A model generated the notes under the pieces. It was not told the origin of the DNA. It ran no database searches and was given only the letters and a program-made list of their open reading frames with translations. The translations under genes and the position numbers were made by a program. Source: an uncultured bacterium (GTDB lineage: Bacteria; Myxococcota_A; Bradymonadia; UBA7976; VGTA01). Taken from it: DNA of 64,000 bases. This document shows positions 34,801-43,176 of this stretch, piece after piece. The DNA is taken from positions 1 to 64,000 of the forward strand of contig CALSSE010000006.1 of the NCBI GenBank assembly GCA_943788935.1, read 5' to 3'. The first letter of the stretch is position 1. Every line of letters starts with the position of its first letter.

Positions 34801-36452
34801 CGCAAATGTTACAAGATGAATTAGAGGCAGCGCGGACTCGCTTCGATCGAGCTGAAGATGACAATAGAGAGCTGATCAAGCGAAATACTCAGCTAGAGAT
34901 CGATATTAAGAGTAAGTCAGTGATCGCTCATCGCGCAGAAGAGGCTTTGATCAGAGCAAAAACTGAGTTGCAACTTAAGCAAGAGGTTAACTCAGAAGTC
35001 GATGAAGCACGTAACGCTAGGTTGCAGGCAGAGAGACTTCGAGATGAGGCTCAACGAGAGCTAGAGACGATTCAGGATCAGCGAGCGACACTGAAAGAGA
35101 ATGAGGAGTCACTTAAGAGAGAGCGTGAAGAGGCCGATCGTCTGAAAGAGCGTTATCAGACGTCAGAGCAAGAGATGAAGCGCTCAGTAGAAGAGGCTCT
35201 CAAACGAGCAGAAGAAGAGAGAGAGATCGCTCAGATCGAACGACGAGCAGCGGAGGCGGATCGAGCGGCGGCTAAAGCTGATCGACAAGTCGCTCAGCGT
35301 GAGTTAAGACGCACGACGGGCTCTTTCAACGCCAGCTCTATTCAAGAGCGACTCACTGAGGAGCTCTCCTCGATCAAAGTCGATGCTGAAAACAGAGTGA
35401 CCGCTCCACCTCAACAAGAGTCAGAAGAGCTCGAGATGGAGCGTGAGAGACATCCACGGGATATAGAGATCGCTCAAGATACCCCCACACCATCGATCAA
35501 GGGTACAAACGTGAGGGAGTCAGATCAGTCGATTAGCGTCGCTACTCCTGTTCCTGCTCAGCGGTCGAATGCAGAGGTGGTTAATATTCCACGGAGAGGA
35601 CCTAGAGACCCAAGAGGAGGAGCGCTTCAAGTCGCTCGCTTTGGGGCTCTAGAGATCAAGCTGAGGCAGTGCCCAGAGGGAGAGGGTCGGATCGGTTCTG
35701 AGAGTAATGAAGGACGTCCGGAAGAGAAGCCAGCTCATCGAGTAAAGTTCTCTAACGCGTTTTGGCTCTCCGAAACCCCGGTGACTCAACTCCAATGGAT
35801 GGCGGTGATGCGTCAAAATCCTAGCCAGTTTATCGATCCTTATCGACCCGTCGATGGCGTCTCATGGTTAGATGCGGCTCGCTTCTGCAATCGGATGAGT
35901 CAGGCTTATCACTTCAGCCCCGTCTATGAGATCGTCGAAGGAGGAGCGACCCCGATGGTGTATTGGCATGAAGGCGCGAAGGGCTTTCGCTTGCCTACTG
36001 AAGCGGAGTGGGAGTACGCTGCCCGAGCGAACGCTACGGAGATCAATCAAGCCTTCGTGCGTGAGCCTTTAAGCCAAGTCGGCTGGTATCGAGATAACGC
36101 AGGAGGAGAGACTCGACCGGTTGGGCAGAAGATACCCAACGATTGGGGGTTTTTTGATGTCAGCGGAAACGTCTGGGAGTGGTGTCATGACGAGTGGACT
36201 CGTTCAGCCTATGCAGAGCAGAGTAATCAGCTCGTCGGAGGAGAAGATGGGGAAGCGAGAGTGAGCGCCATTGTCTGGAACCCTGTCGTCTATCGCCCTG
36301 ATCTCCGTCATAAGGTTGCTCGAGGAGGGAGCTTTGCTGACTCACAATCTAACTGTCGACTAGCGTGTCGTGGACGCTTAGAGGTGTTCGGTCGTCGATA
36401 TGCGGTAGGGTTGAGGATCTGTCTACCTCATGATGTAGAACTTTCTACTTGA
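31854..36452 (+). CDS. Giant coiled-coil protein with C-terminal FGE-sulfatase-like domain, 1532 aa
   Basis: Residues about 95-1160 are almost unbroken coiled coil (long Glu/Arg/Leu/Gln heptads with many EREIELDQRE-like phrases), preceded by an acidic Ser/Pro-rich head. Residues about 1255-1530 are an FGE-sulfatase (SUMF1) domain: FWLSETPVTQLQWMAVM, GFRLPTEAEWEYAARA, GFFDVSGNVWEWCHDEW, VARGGSF and VGLRIC. In formylglycine-generating enzymes GGSY is followed by two copper-binding cysteines five residues apart. Here the first is Asp and only the second (QSNC) remains, so oxidase activity of the classical kind is doubtful; a binding or structural role is likelier. GTG start with AGGGA eight bases upstream. 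An 8-codon ORF (31835-31861) overlaps the start. No signal peptide. Confidence 0.87.
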   Translation: MPERPSTATNESDSEILKTPSIELREDQDSAPAGSRPVVHIDSVKVVDPSSTESPASPYGSETQFQGLIDLVNAKTEDTQESVVTLPDELLVTSEEGLSQEAKLAIEKTYRDFNSLMEQQKALQSNQSNMHMSLIERERTLDRKERAILEKTVELERELRESERVRHGYEKRLQVVAEREASLDGRQRGLASLIDSGVSERSVKFKEEFSHKEAELEKEFANRCREAELDFEQRHASLESRYNSKRQDLKLKLQERQQLVEHEIATKVEMIEKALIEKLELQKTQAVEELEYEKKQLAQQEASLRELFSGRLSELESREAEFNKFIIEIQHIDQKRLELENDKESLETARAELRDRSEHIKSSGAQFKSMLEGVRGERELLEQLKAELSEEKITYQKKLTTLEVTHKAIEQKQNELRAERESNEIYERQLNEREGEIEGREVKLTRELDHAQKSRNRTLDLESEAEELLGRLKGEREVIAEREIEIAQELERVMKRDDQLSELLSSAKSKLESAERDSEQIALLKEDAQQLHEMRSSILEDAERERETARIKSGEVKAELEELRKRRKVLESKLGSLDEEKKTLERGRAELAKEQEEIDREYKEALSAVQQQSISVEEVRERLEEREIRLRQLEEEAQQREENSRDTIADLDLRDRALVELEAEIQDRNQRSLLRESEAANLHKDLAQRELKLKSDYEGITAQKVDLDQSRSALKMDVAALEIEKAGLSGLSDRARELDERARLIESKRAVVEDEVRGLSRAQNKLKLEREEIEAQRVENQSLLSQVKAIEKDIRARETTIKERGHSLDAEHTDLQEQWSTIHQKQRDLEVDQALFNTERDELENLKQQIENDRFEMDALQREIEESHELNLKLIEERARLEEGLSRVQEREIELDQRENLLTQKEENMWQLESDVTESLEEAKERDLWSKDRLKQAEDRELKVEQELARLQAEIGAIQDRLEATVRSEEKMQSRLNSADSTAQMLQDELEAARTRFDRAEDDNRELIKRNTQLEIDIKSKSVIAHRAEEALIRAKTELQLKQEVNSEVDEARNARLQAERLRDEAQRELETIQDQRATLKENEESLKREREEADRLKERYQTSEQEMKRSVEEALKRAEEEREIAQIERRAAEADRAAAKADRQVAQRELRRTTGSFNASSIQERLTEELSSIKVDAENRVTAPPQQESEELEMERERHPRDIEIAQDTPTPSIKGTNVRESDQSISVATPVPAQRSNAEVVNIPRRGPRDPRGGALQVARFGALEIKLRQCPEGEGRIGSESNEGRPEEKPAHRVKFSNAFWLSETPVTQLQWMAVMRQNPSQFIDPYRPVDGVSWLDAARFCNRMSQAYHFSPVYEIVEGGATPMVYWHEGAKGFRLPTEAEWEYAARANATEINQAFVREPLSQVGWYRDNAGGETRPVGQKIPNDWGFFDVSGNVWEWCHDEWTRSAYAEQSNQLVGGEDGEARVSAIVWNPVVYRPDLRHKVARGGSFADSQSNCRLACRGRLEVFGRRYAVGLRICLPHDVELST

Positions 36453-36503
36453 GCTGTTCAATTTCACGTTGTCCCCACTGTGCTTCGTTGAGATACGAGT
36501 CAA

Positions 36504-36563
36504 AGTAACAGTAAGGGTAAGAGTAAGGGTAAGAGTAAGGACAAGAGTAAGGATAAGAGTAAA
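36504..36563. repeat. Hexameric repeat directly upstream of the ferredoxin gene
   Basis: About ten 6-bp units of the pattern agtaag/ggtaag, partly arranged as 12-bp pairs, end nine bases before the ferredoxin ATG. The units contain TAAGG, so the ribosome-binding region is itself built from the repeat. Confidence 0.9.
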
Positions 36564-36571
36564 GGCTGAGT

Positions 36572-36913
36572 ATGAAAGAGCATCAAGAATCTCCTCCTTA
36601 TCGTGTCGTATTTCAAAAAGAGGATGAGCGTTGGGAGATCGAGGGCAGACATGGACAGCGGTTATTTAACCTCGCTCATCAAGCAGAAGCGCCGGTGGAG
36701 ACGATCTGTCATGGAGTAGGGTCTTGCATTCGGTGTAAGGTGAAACTTATAGAGGGTGAACTCTCTCCTCCCACTCCTTTAGAGCGTGATCGCCTCGGTA
36801 ATGTTTTTCATATCACTCGAGAGAGACTCGCCTGTCAGACAGAGATCTTGAGCTCAGTCAAGATCGAGATCCCTGTTCCGAGGAAGAGACGCTCAAAGTT
36901 TATTCGTCGTTAA
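36572..36913 (+). CDS. 2Fe-2S ferredoxin (plant/adrenodoxin-type fold), 113 aa
   Basis: CHGVGSCIRCKV followed by LACQTEI gives the Cx5Cx2C...C pattern that ligates a 2Fe-2S cluster in beta-grasp ferredoxins. About 43 residues precede the first Cys and a basic tail (PRKRRSKFIRR) follows. It transfers electrons in the cytoplasm; the partner is unknown, with the flavoenzyme upstream (29.3-31.6 kb) a speculative candidate. The ATG at 36572 is preceded by a hexamer repeat supplying AAAGG as ribosome-binding site. Confidence 0.88.
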   Translation: MKEHQESPPYRVVFQKEDERWEIEGRHGQRLFNLAHQAEAPVETICHGVGSCIRCKVKLIEGELSPPTPLERDRLGNVFHITRERLACQTEILSSVKIEIPVPRKRRSKFIRR

Positions 36914-37084
36914 GCGGTCATCTCATCATCGCCTCTCTGTGATACAAGAGCTCTTATCTAATAGGGGGTTCCCCTATCTGTCTGAGGTTGAGTGGCTTTA
37001 ATCCCTAAGCTAGGTCTATCTTTAACAGCTCTCTTTGATATACACTAAATCCCTATTTGACACAGTCACGAGGAGAATCCCCCT

Positions 37085-39088
37085 ATGTCTCAACACCGGA
37101 GCGATGCTAATCTTCACCCGATGACCCTTACCCAAAAGATCCTCTATGCCCACGCGATTAATCCACCATCAGGCGGTTTGAGAGCGGGTGATCTGGTCAG
37201 GATCAAAGTGGATTGGACGATCGCTAGTGAGCTGGCATGGAACGGAATGGATCAGACCTATTCAGCGCTTGGCCGACCAGAGGTGCATAATAAAGACCGG
37301 TTTTATCTGGCAGTAGATCACACAGTGGATCCTGTGACCCTCATTGAGGATCCTCGCGCTCAGCGGTTGACTAAGCTCTCTCGAGACTTCGCTTCCGAAG
37401 TGGGGTTAGCACATTTTTATGACGCCAATGAGACGATCTTACACACTAAGTTCTATCGTGACTTAATTCAGCCAGGTCAGATCGTTTTAGGTGCAGATAG
37501 TCACACGAGTAGCCATGGGGGAGTGGGCGCTTTCGCTATTGGTTTAGGAGGAGCAGATGTGACAGTGGCCATGGTGCTCGGTGAGTCATGGATCGAAGTG
37601 CCTGAGGCGATCGCCGTCGAATATGTTGGTCGTATGCCTTTTGGATTCACCGGTAAAGACGTGATTCTCAAGACCCTCGGTGATCTTGGCCGCAACACGG
37701 TGGCCATGGAACGTTCAGTAGAATATCGAGGGGAACTCGATCAATTTACACCCGACATGCGCTTTACTATCGCTAATATGACCGCTGAATTTGGCGGACT
37801 CAATGGGATCTTTGAGGCTGATGAACGAGTCGCTAGGTGGCTAGAGAGCAGGCCGCGAGAGCAGGATGAAGCCATGTACTATCGAGCTGATGAGGGGGCT
37901 TCCTACATAGATAGCTATCGTATCGATCTCAGCTCTTTAGAGCCTCAGCTCGCTCAGCCTTTTTCCCCCGATAATGTGCGCGCTCTCAGCGAGGTAGAAG
38001 GGATGTCTTTCGATGGAGCCTTTATTGGCGCCTGTACGACAACAGAAGAGGAGCTAGTGCTCGCCGCTTTAGTGCTTGAGCAGGCGATGGAGAGCGGTGT
38101 CCGACCGGTGGTTAGTGATAAACGATTGGTGATCCCAGGTGATCTCAGTATCGTCGAGACGATGCGTGACGCAGGGCTTACCGAGATTTATGAGCGGGCT
38201 GGATTTAAGGTCGGCGTGCCTGGATGCTCTATGTGCTTAGGGATCGCTAGCGAAAAAGCGGGTAAAGACGAGGTGTGGATCACTAGCCAAAATCGTAACT
38301 ACCAAAACCGTATGGGGGCAGGGTCATTAGCGTGGTTAGCCTCAGCGAGTACTGTCGCCGCTTCCTCTTTAAGTCTGAGCGCTCAAGATCCTCGACCTTG
38401 GCTAGAGAAGGTAGACCAAGATCGCTTCCATAAGATCTTAGGTCAAGGTGGCTCAAGAGCCGTAGAGGTGATCTATCAGACTCCACAATCAGTCATCGAA
38501 TCCGCGAATGCAGGAGCCAATCATGACGCCCATGAGGGAGAGGCGTTGAGCGGTGAGGAGAGCGCGAGTAAGATTGAAGCGAGAGTTCAACGATTCGGAG
38601 ACCACATCGACACCGATGCCATTATCCCCGGCGAATTTTGTCACCTCACTGATCTCGGTGAGCTAGGCGCTCATTGTTTTCATTATGTCGCGCCCGGCTT
38701 TAGCGACCGGGTCGCTGAGGGCGGCTCTATCCTCGTCGGTGGTGAGGGCTGGGGGAGCGGCTCTAGTAGAGAGCATGCTGTGTGGGCTCTGAAGGGGGCA
38801 GGGGTACAGTTAATCATCGCTAAGAGCTACGCTTTTATCCACAAACGTAATCTCGTCAATGAGGCGCTCCCTTATCTTCAACTTGAAGATCCTGCTTTTT
38901 ATGACGCCGCTGAGACAGGCGTTAAGTTGAGCGCTGACCTCAAGACCGGAGAGGTGTGGGTCGATGGCCAGCGCTTCCAAGCTAACCCTCCTACCTCAAT
39001 GGTCCGAAAGTTAGGAGAAGAGGGAGGGATCGTCCCCGCTATTCGGCGCCACGGTGAGCGGGTCTTCGCTCATCTCGCTCAAGATTAA
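37085..39088 (+). CDS. Aconitase/isopropylmalate isomerase-family hydro-lyase, single chain, 667 aa
   Basis: Residues about 10-450 correspond to the large subunit: GQIVLGADSHTSSHGGVGAF, then FIGACTTTEEELVLAA and VPGCSMCLGIASEK, which provide three cysteines for the 4Fe-4S cluster. TSQNRNYQNRMGAG follows. Residues about 500-660 correspond to the swivelling small subunit (FGDHIDTDAIIPGEFC, GWGSGSSREHAVWALKGAG and KSYAFIHKRNLVNEALPYL). LeuCD and homoaconitase of most bacteria are two chains; here both parts are fused in LeuC-LeuD order, as in fungal homologues. Candidate substrates are isopropylmalate, homocitrate, citrate or methylcitrate. No leucine or lysine pathway genes are nearby. GAGGAG precedes the ATG. 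Confidence 0.88.
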   Translation: MSQHRSDANLHPMTLTQKILYAHAINPPSGGLRAGDLVRIKVDWTIASELAWNGMDQTYSALGRPEVHNKDRFYLAVDHTVDPVTLIEDPRAQRLTKLSRDFASEVGLAHFYDANETILHTKFYRDLIQPGQIVLGADSHTSSHGGVGAFAIGLGGADVTVAMVLGESWIEVPEAIAVEYVGRMPFGFTGKDVILKTLGDLGRNTVAMERSVEYRGELDQFTPDMRFTIANMTAEFGGLNGIFEADERVARWLESRPREQDEAMYYRADEGASYIDSYRIDLSSLEPQLAQPFSPDNVRALSEVEGMSFDGAFIGACTTTEEELVLAALVLEQAMESGVRPVVSDKRLVIPGDLSIVETMRDAGLTEIYERAGFKVGVPGCSMCLGIASEKAGKDEVWITSQNRNYQNRMGAGSLAWLASASTVAASSLSLSAQDPRPWLEKVDQDRFHKILGQGGSRAVEVIYQTPQSVIESANAGANHDAHEGEALSGEESASKIEARVQRFGDHIDTDAIIPGEFCHLTDLGELGAHCFHYVAPGFSDRVAEGGSILVGGEGWGSGSSREHAVWALKGAGVQLIIAKSYAFIHKRNLVNEALPYLQLEDPAFYDAAETGVKLSADLKTGEVWVDGQRFQANPPTSMVRKLGEEGGIVPAIRRHGERVFAHLAQD

Positions 39089-39152
39089 ATATCGTATCGA
39101 GTGAGACCGCTCAGTCCTCTGTCGAGATCGCTCATCCATAAGAGAATCACCT

Positions 39153-40700
39153 ATGTCTGTACTCGGTAACATTTATATTAAGAGCGCCTATCATTCTCTC
39201 GCTATGGTCAGCGCTCTCCTCTTGAGCGTCTCACCATCAATGGGGTTAGCTCAAGATGCTTTAAAGACCGCTTCAGCGGCTCCCGCTCCGGGAGTCTTGG
39301 AGCGGGTGATCTCATTTTTTGGGATTTTTGTCCTCATCGGAGTCGCTTGGTTGATGTCAACGCATCGCCGACGAGTTGATTGGCGATTGGTGGGGATTGG
39401 AGTCAGCTTACAGCTCTTCTTCGCCACCTTCATCCTCGTTACTCCGATCGGGCGACCCATCTTTGACGTCGCCAGCGCGGTTTTCAATAAGATCATCAGC
39501 TTCACTAACGCGGGGAGTGGCTTGCTCTTTGGAGGGCGCGCTCCACTAGAGGGAGGAATGCTGACCACTTTAGCCTTTGGTGTTCTCCCGACGATCATCT
39601 TCTTCTCTTCTCTGATGGCGATGCTTTATCATCTAGGTGTGATGCAGAGGATCGTATCAGCCATGTCCTGGATGATGCGGAGGACAATGCGCACCTCCGG
39701 GAGTGAGACCTTGAGCGCCACCGCCAATATATTTGTTGGACAGACTGAAGCGCCTCTTATGATTCAGCCATATATCTCTACGATGACCAAGTCAGAGCTG
39801 ATGGCGGTGATGGTAGGGGGCTTCGCCACTGTAGCTGGTGGGGTTATGGCTATTTATGTCGCTTTTCTAGAGCCCTATTTTCCTGGCATCGCCGGTCACT
39901 TGATGGCGGCTTCCGTCATGTCAGCGCCCGCCGCCTTGGTAATCGCTAAAGTAATGTACCCAGAGACCGAGACTTCCCAAACTCAAGGAGAGATCAAAGT
40001 TGAGGTGAAGCAGACCGACGCCAACCTTATCGATGCTGCCGCTCGGGGAGCGGGAGAGGGACTTACACTCACTCTAAATGTGGCGGCGATGCTCCTCGCT
40101 TTTGTCGCCTTGATCGCGATGGCTAATTATGTGTTCGCTCTTCCTAGTTATTGGCAACATAGCTCAACGCTCGCTGAGCTCTGGGGACAGCTCAGCGCAG
40201 CAGGATTAGACCTTAAAACGCACGCCGCCTGTCACCCTGACTCGGTGGTCTGGGAGAAGAGTGCCAACTGCATCATTGAGCTCACTCCGCTCGCTCAGAG
40301 CGCTCAACTGCTTATTCCAGAGCTATGGGGCATTATTACGCTAGAATCACTGTTTGGTTACTTCTTTGCTCCGTTTGCAGTGGTGATCGGAATCCCCATG
40401 AGCGAGTCGATCGCCGTGGGTCAGCTCTTAGGCACTAAGATCGTCCTCAATGAGTTTATCGCTTATCAGCAACTCTCAGAGCTAGTGAGAGAGGGAGCGC
40501 TCAGCGAGCGCAGCGTTTTGATCACCAATTACGCTCTATGCGGTTTCGCTAATTTCGGCTCGATCGCGATCCAAATTGGGGGAATTGGGGGAATCGCTCC
40601 TGAGCGTCGTGGCGATCTAGCCAAACTCGGATTGAGAGCGATGATCGGCGGTACCCTAGCGGCGATGATGACCGCGACTGTCGCTGGGGTGCTCCTCTAG
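39153..40700 (+). CDS. Concentrative nucleoside transporter (CNT/NupC family)
   Basis: A multi-pass membrane protein of 515 aa with an N-terminal hydrophobic stretch. CNT hallmarks are SETLSATANIFVGQTEAPL, SELMAVMVGGFATVAGGVMA and GTKIVLNEFIAY, then NYALCGFANFGSIAIQIGG. These line the nucleoside and sodium (or proton) sites of the homotrimeric inner-membrane carrier, which imports nucleosides. It sits 64 bp after the aconitase-family gene and its stop overlaps the next gene by one base. It could feed the deoxynucleoside kinase encoded 10 kb upstream. Confidence 0.93.
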   Translation: MSVLGNIYIKSAYHSLAMVSALLLSVSPSMGLAQDALKTASAAPAPGVLERVISFFGIFVLIGVAWLMSTHRRRVDWRLVGIGVSLQLFFATFILVTPIGRPIFDVASAVFNKIISFTNAGSGLLFGGRAPLEGGMLTTLAFGVLPTIIFFSSLMAMLYHLGVMQRIVSAMSWMMRRTMRTSGSETLSATANIFVGQTEAPLMIQPYISTMTKSELMAVMVGGFATVAGGVMAIYVAFLEPYFPGIAGHLMAASVMSAPAALVIAKVMYPETETSQTQGEIKVEVKQTDANLIDAAARGAGEGLTLTLNVAAMLLAFVALIAMANYVFALPSYWQHSSTLAELWGQLSAAGLDLKTHAACHPDSVVWEKSANCIIELTPLAQSAQLLIPELWGIITLESLFGYFFAPFAVVIGIPMSESIAVGQLLGTKIVLNEFIAYQQLSELVREGALSERSVLITNYALCGFANFGSIAIQIGGIGGIAPERRGDLAKLGLRAMIGGTLAAMMTATVAGVLL

Positions 40701-41587
40701 TGCATATTAAAAAGCTAGAGAGCCCTCAGAACCCGCTCATTAAAGATCTGGCGCTCTTACGAGCGAAGAGTAAGGTCCGACGAGAGCGCGGTCTCTTCAT
40801 CGTGGAGGGCCTACGCGAACTCAGCCGAGCGATCGCCTCCGGCTATGTAATGGAGAGTGTCCTCTATCGGCCGGAGCTCATCGATCAAGATGAGGTCTCG
40901 GCGCTCTTATCGAGGGCTGCAGAGTCGAGGGCTGCAGAGTCGAGGGCTATAGAGTCGAGAGCAGGGGCTGAATCAAGTGTAATGATAGGTTATCAGCATC
41001 TTCATTGCTCAGCGAAGGCTTTCGCTAAAGTGGCTTATCGTGTGGATGTTCCTAATCTCATCGGGGTGATGCGCGCTCAGCGTTATACAACGCTCAGCGT
41101 CTTAGAAGAGCGAAGCGCCAATCAATCGCCACTCTTGCTCATTTTAGAGGGGATTGAGAAGCCGGGTAATTTGGGAGCCATTCTTCGCAGCGCTGATGCC
41201 TTCGGAGTAGATGGAGTGATCTTAGTCGACTGTCCCGCGGAGGTAGAGCACCCTAATAGCTTAAGAAATAGCCTCGGTGCTGCGCTCTCTTTAGAAGTGA
41301 TCACTCTAGGGTTAGAAGCAACCTGTGATCTCCTGCAACGAGCAGATATCCCCCTCTATGTCACCCATCTTAATGAGCGATCTATAGAGCCAAGAGCGCT
41401 CCCCCTCAATAAGCCTTGCGCCATCGTTTTGGGTGCTGAGTCTACTGGGGCGAGTAGGCGGTGGTTTGAGCGAGGCGCTCAAGCGACGTTAATCCCTATG
41501 CCCGGCGCGCGAGTCGTTGACTCACTTAACGTGAGCGTCGCCGCTGCGGTGATGCTCTACGAGGTGAGTCGCCAGCGGAGGATATGA
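40700..41587 (+). CDS. SpoU/TrmH-family RNA 2'-O-methyltransferase
   Basis: The C-terminal SPOUT domain (about residues 145-293) has all three motifs: GIEKPGNLGAILRSADAFG, CAIVLGAESTGASRRWF and MPGARVVDSLNVSVAAAVML. These form the knotted SAM pocket that methylates a ribose 2'-OH in rRNA or tRNA. The N-terminal substrate-binding domain starts IKKLESPQNPLIKDLALL. It carries an unusual SRAAE repeat (residues about 71-88) from a 15-bp DNA repeat. The GTG start shares a base with the transporter stop, so the two are probably co-translated. The exact target nucleotide is not predictable. Confidence 0.92.
   Translation: MHIKKLESPQNPLIKDLALLRAKSKVRRERGLFIVEGLRELSRAIASGYVMESVLYRPELIDQDEVSALLSRAAESRAAESRAIESRAGAESSVMIGYQHLHCSAKAFAKVAYRVDVPNLIGVMRAQRYTTLSVLEERSANQSPLLLILEGIEKPGNLGAILRSADAFGVDGVILVDCPAEVEHPNSLRNSLGAALSLEVITLGLEATCDLLQRADIPLYVTHLNERSIEPRALPLNKPCAIVLGAESTGASRRWFERGAQATLIPMPGARVVDSLNVSVAAAVMLYEVSRQRRI
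40911..40965. repeat. 15-bp repeats encoding SRAAE
   Basis: Two exact cgagggctgcagagt units, a variant third and a partial fourth lie inside the RNA methyltransferase gene, in its substrate-binding domain. Confidence 0.92.
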
Positions 41588-41588
41588 C

Positions 41589-41645
41589 TCGTCATCCCCT
41601 CCTCTTCAAGCTCGATCCTTGAGCGAGAAGAAGAGGGGTGATGAG
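41589..41645. terminator. Long imperfect hairpin between convergent genes
   Basis: ctcgtcatcccctcctcttc pairs imperfectly with gaagaagaggggtgatgag around an inner gctc/gagc stem. It fills the gap between the RNA methyltransferase (rightward) and the outer-membrane-type protein (leftward), as expected for a shared bidirectional terminator. No T tract. Confidence 0.5.
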
Positions 41646-41664
41646 TGAGGCGCATAACGCCTAT

Positions 41665-42897
41665 TTAGAACTTACCGGTCGCTGAGACGAGAGCGAATAG
41701 CCCGCCAGTGTTACCGCCAAGGAATTGTGGGCCGCTGGTGACGAAGCCCTCGGAGAGAGTGCCGTCAATGCGGAAATTACCCATCAAGAAACCGAAACCG
41801 GCATTCCAACCAAAGGCGGCATCGCCGTTGCTGCTCACTACAGCGTCATCGCCGCCAGGAGTCGTCGTCTCACTGTTGTTGATGACATGGCTATAGTTGG
41901 CGCCAGAGCGGAACACTAACCACTCGAGGAGCTGATACTCCATAGCGACATTGAAGCCAGGGAACATGACGTTGAGATTAGAGATCTCATCATCATCAGC
42001 CTGATCATTAGGCTCAGTGTTGATGCTGCTCACCCCAAAGTGACCATGGAAGGCGACTTGGTATGATTTCCCGTCGACCTTACCTGAATACACAGGGCCA
42101 AAGCCGGCTTGAAGACCAAAGATCGAGGTAGAGTTAGCGACATCATCACCCATTGCAGGATAGGTTGTTCCTGAGAAGTTAGCGAAGTTGATGTCGAAAA
42201 GAGTTCCGAGTTTAAATCCCTTCTTCTGACTAAGATAGTAACGACCACCTACGTGAACGCTCATGAAGCCAGCGTCTTCGGTGACATCCTCGTCTTCTCC
42301 GCTAGTGCGACTCCCCATGATGTTGCTGAAATCGAGAACAAAGTCTCCTTTTTTCCCGATGCTATAGCCAGCACTAAGACGTAGGCCAAAGACGCTCTCT
42401 CCGCTAACATGATCGCCATCATTGGTAGCGCTGTTACCTTGTCCAACAAACCCAAGGCGGAAGCCGAGCTTGTTTTTCCCCATCTTCATCGCGTACATGA
42501 GGTCAGCGATATTGAGAGGGGTGACCGAGTCCCCGCTAGGGAAGATCACGGGAGCGATTGAGTTAGAGATCATCCCTAGCTCAGGACTCCCATTGTATGA
42601 ACCACCACCGAGAGAGAGGATACTGTCGCTGCGGTGAAGGGCTACAGCGATGGCGCTCTTCTTATCAGGACCAGCGATGAGCAGCGCGTTCCCTGAGGTG
42701 TTATTCGCGCCGAAGTCTAATGATAGACTGTGGTTATATTTGTTTTTAACCGCTAACTGTGGGTAGACGAAGACGTCGTCACGGTCAGGGATAAGCATAT
42801 TTCCGCCGAGGGAGGTTCGGCGATCAGCGTGAGCGACGCTCAATATAAAGGAAGAAGCGATGAGCGCGATGAACGCGCGAGTCATCTGTCGGTTCAT
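41665..42897 (-). CDS. Outer-membrane-type beta-barrel protein, 410 aa
   Basis: The ATG at 42897 is preferred over an upstream frame extension (43002) because AAGGAG lies eight bases before it and a clean signal peptide follows (MTRAFIALIASSFILSVAHA). The mature chain is rich in Gly, Asn, Ser and alternating hydrophobic residues, with strand-like segments throughout (LGFRLGFVGQG and VFGLRLSAGYSIGKKGDFVL). It ends in an aromatic residue (ATGKF), the usual C-terminal signal for outer-membrane insertion. It resembles uncharacterised porin-like or OmpA-barrel-like proteins. A stem-loop lies in its 5' leader. Substrate or role unknown. Confidence 0.7.
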   Translation of the reverse strand: MNRQMTRAFIALIASSFILSVAHADRRTSLGGNMLIPDRDDVFVYPQLAVKNKYNHSLSLDFGANNTSGNALLIAGPDKKSAIAVALHRSDSILSLGGGSYNGSPELGMISNSIAPVIFPSGDSVTPLNIADLMYAMKMGKNKLGFRLGFVGQGNSATNDGDHVSGESVFGLRLSAGYSIGKKGDFVLDFSNIMGSRTSGEDEDVTEDAGFMSVHVGGRYYLSQKKGFKLGTLFDINFANFSGTTYPAMGDDVANSTSIFGLQAGFGPVYSGKVDGKSYQVAFHGHFGVSSINTEPNDQADDDEISNLNVMFPGFNVAMEYQLLEWLVFRSGANYSHVINNSETTTPGGDDAVVSSNGDAAFGWNAGFGFLMGNFRIDGTLSEGFVTSGPQFLGGNTGGLFALVSATGKF

Positions 42898-42911
42898 AGG
42901 AGACTCCTTGA

Positions 42912-42997
42912 GCTCTCCACTTAAATAAGGAGAGCGTTTGGGTGTTGATAAAATTCTCGAAGAGCATAAGTGCTGTAGTGATATTACATACATGTAA
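42912..42997. promoter_or_regulatory. 5' leader hairpin and upstream dyad of the outer-membrane gene
   Basis: GCTCTCC (42912-42918) and GGAGAGC (42929-42935) form a 7-bp stem with a 10-base loop 15-38 bases before the ATG. Further upstream is TTACAT-AC-ATGTAA at 42984-42997, a 6+6 dyad. The first suits an mRNA-stabilising leader hairpin and the second an operator. Both are inferred. Confidence 0.4.
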
Positions 42998-43176
42998 GTC
43001 ATAGTGCTACACTTAATTGTAAGAGTAATATTAGTATGACATATAGAGCGCTCTACTCAAGGTGAGATTGAATAAACTTGACCTCTGTCAACTTCGCTTG
43101 GGAAATAATAAAGGCATAATATTTATAGTGCCTTAAGGTAGTTTCTGGCGAATTGAAAGGAGCAGATAAGAAGAGA

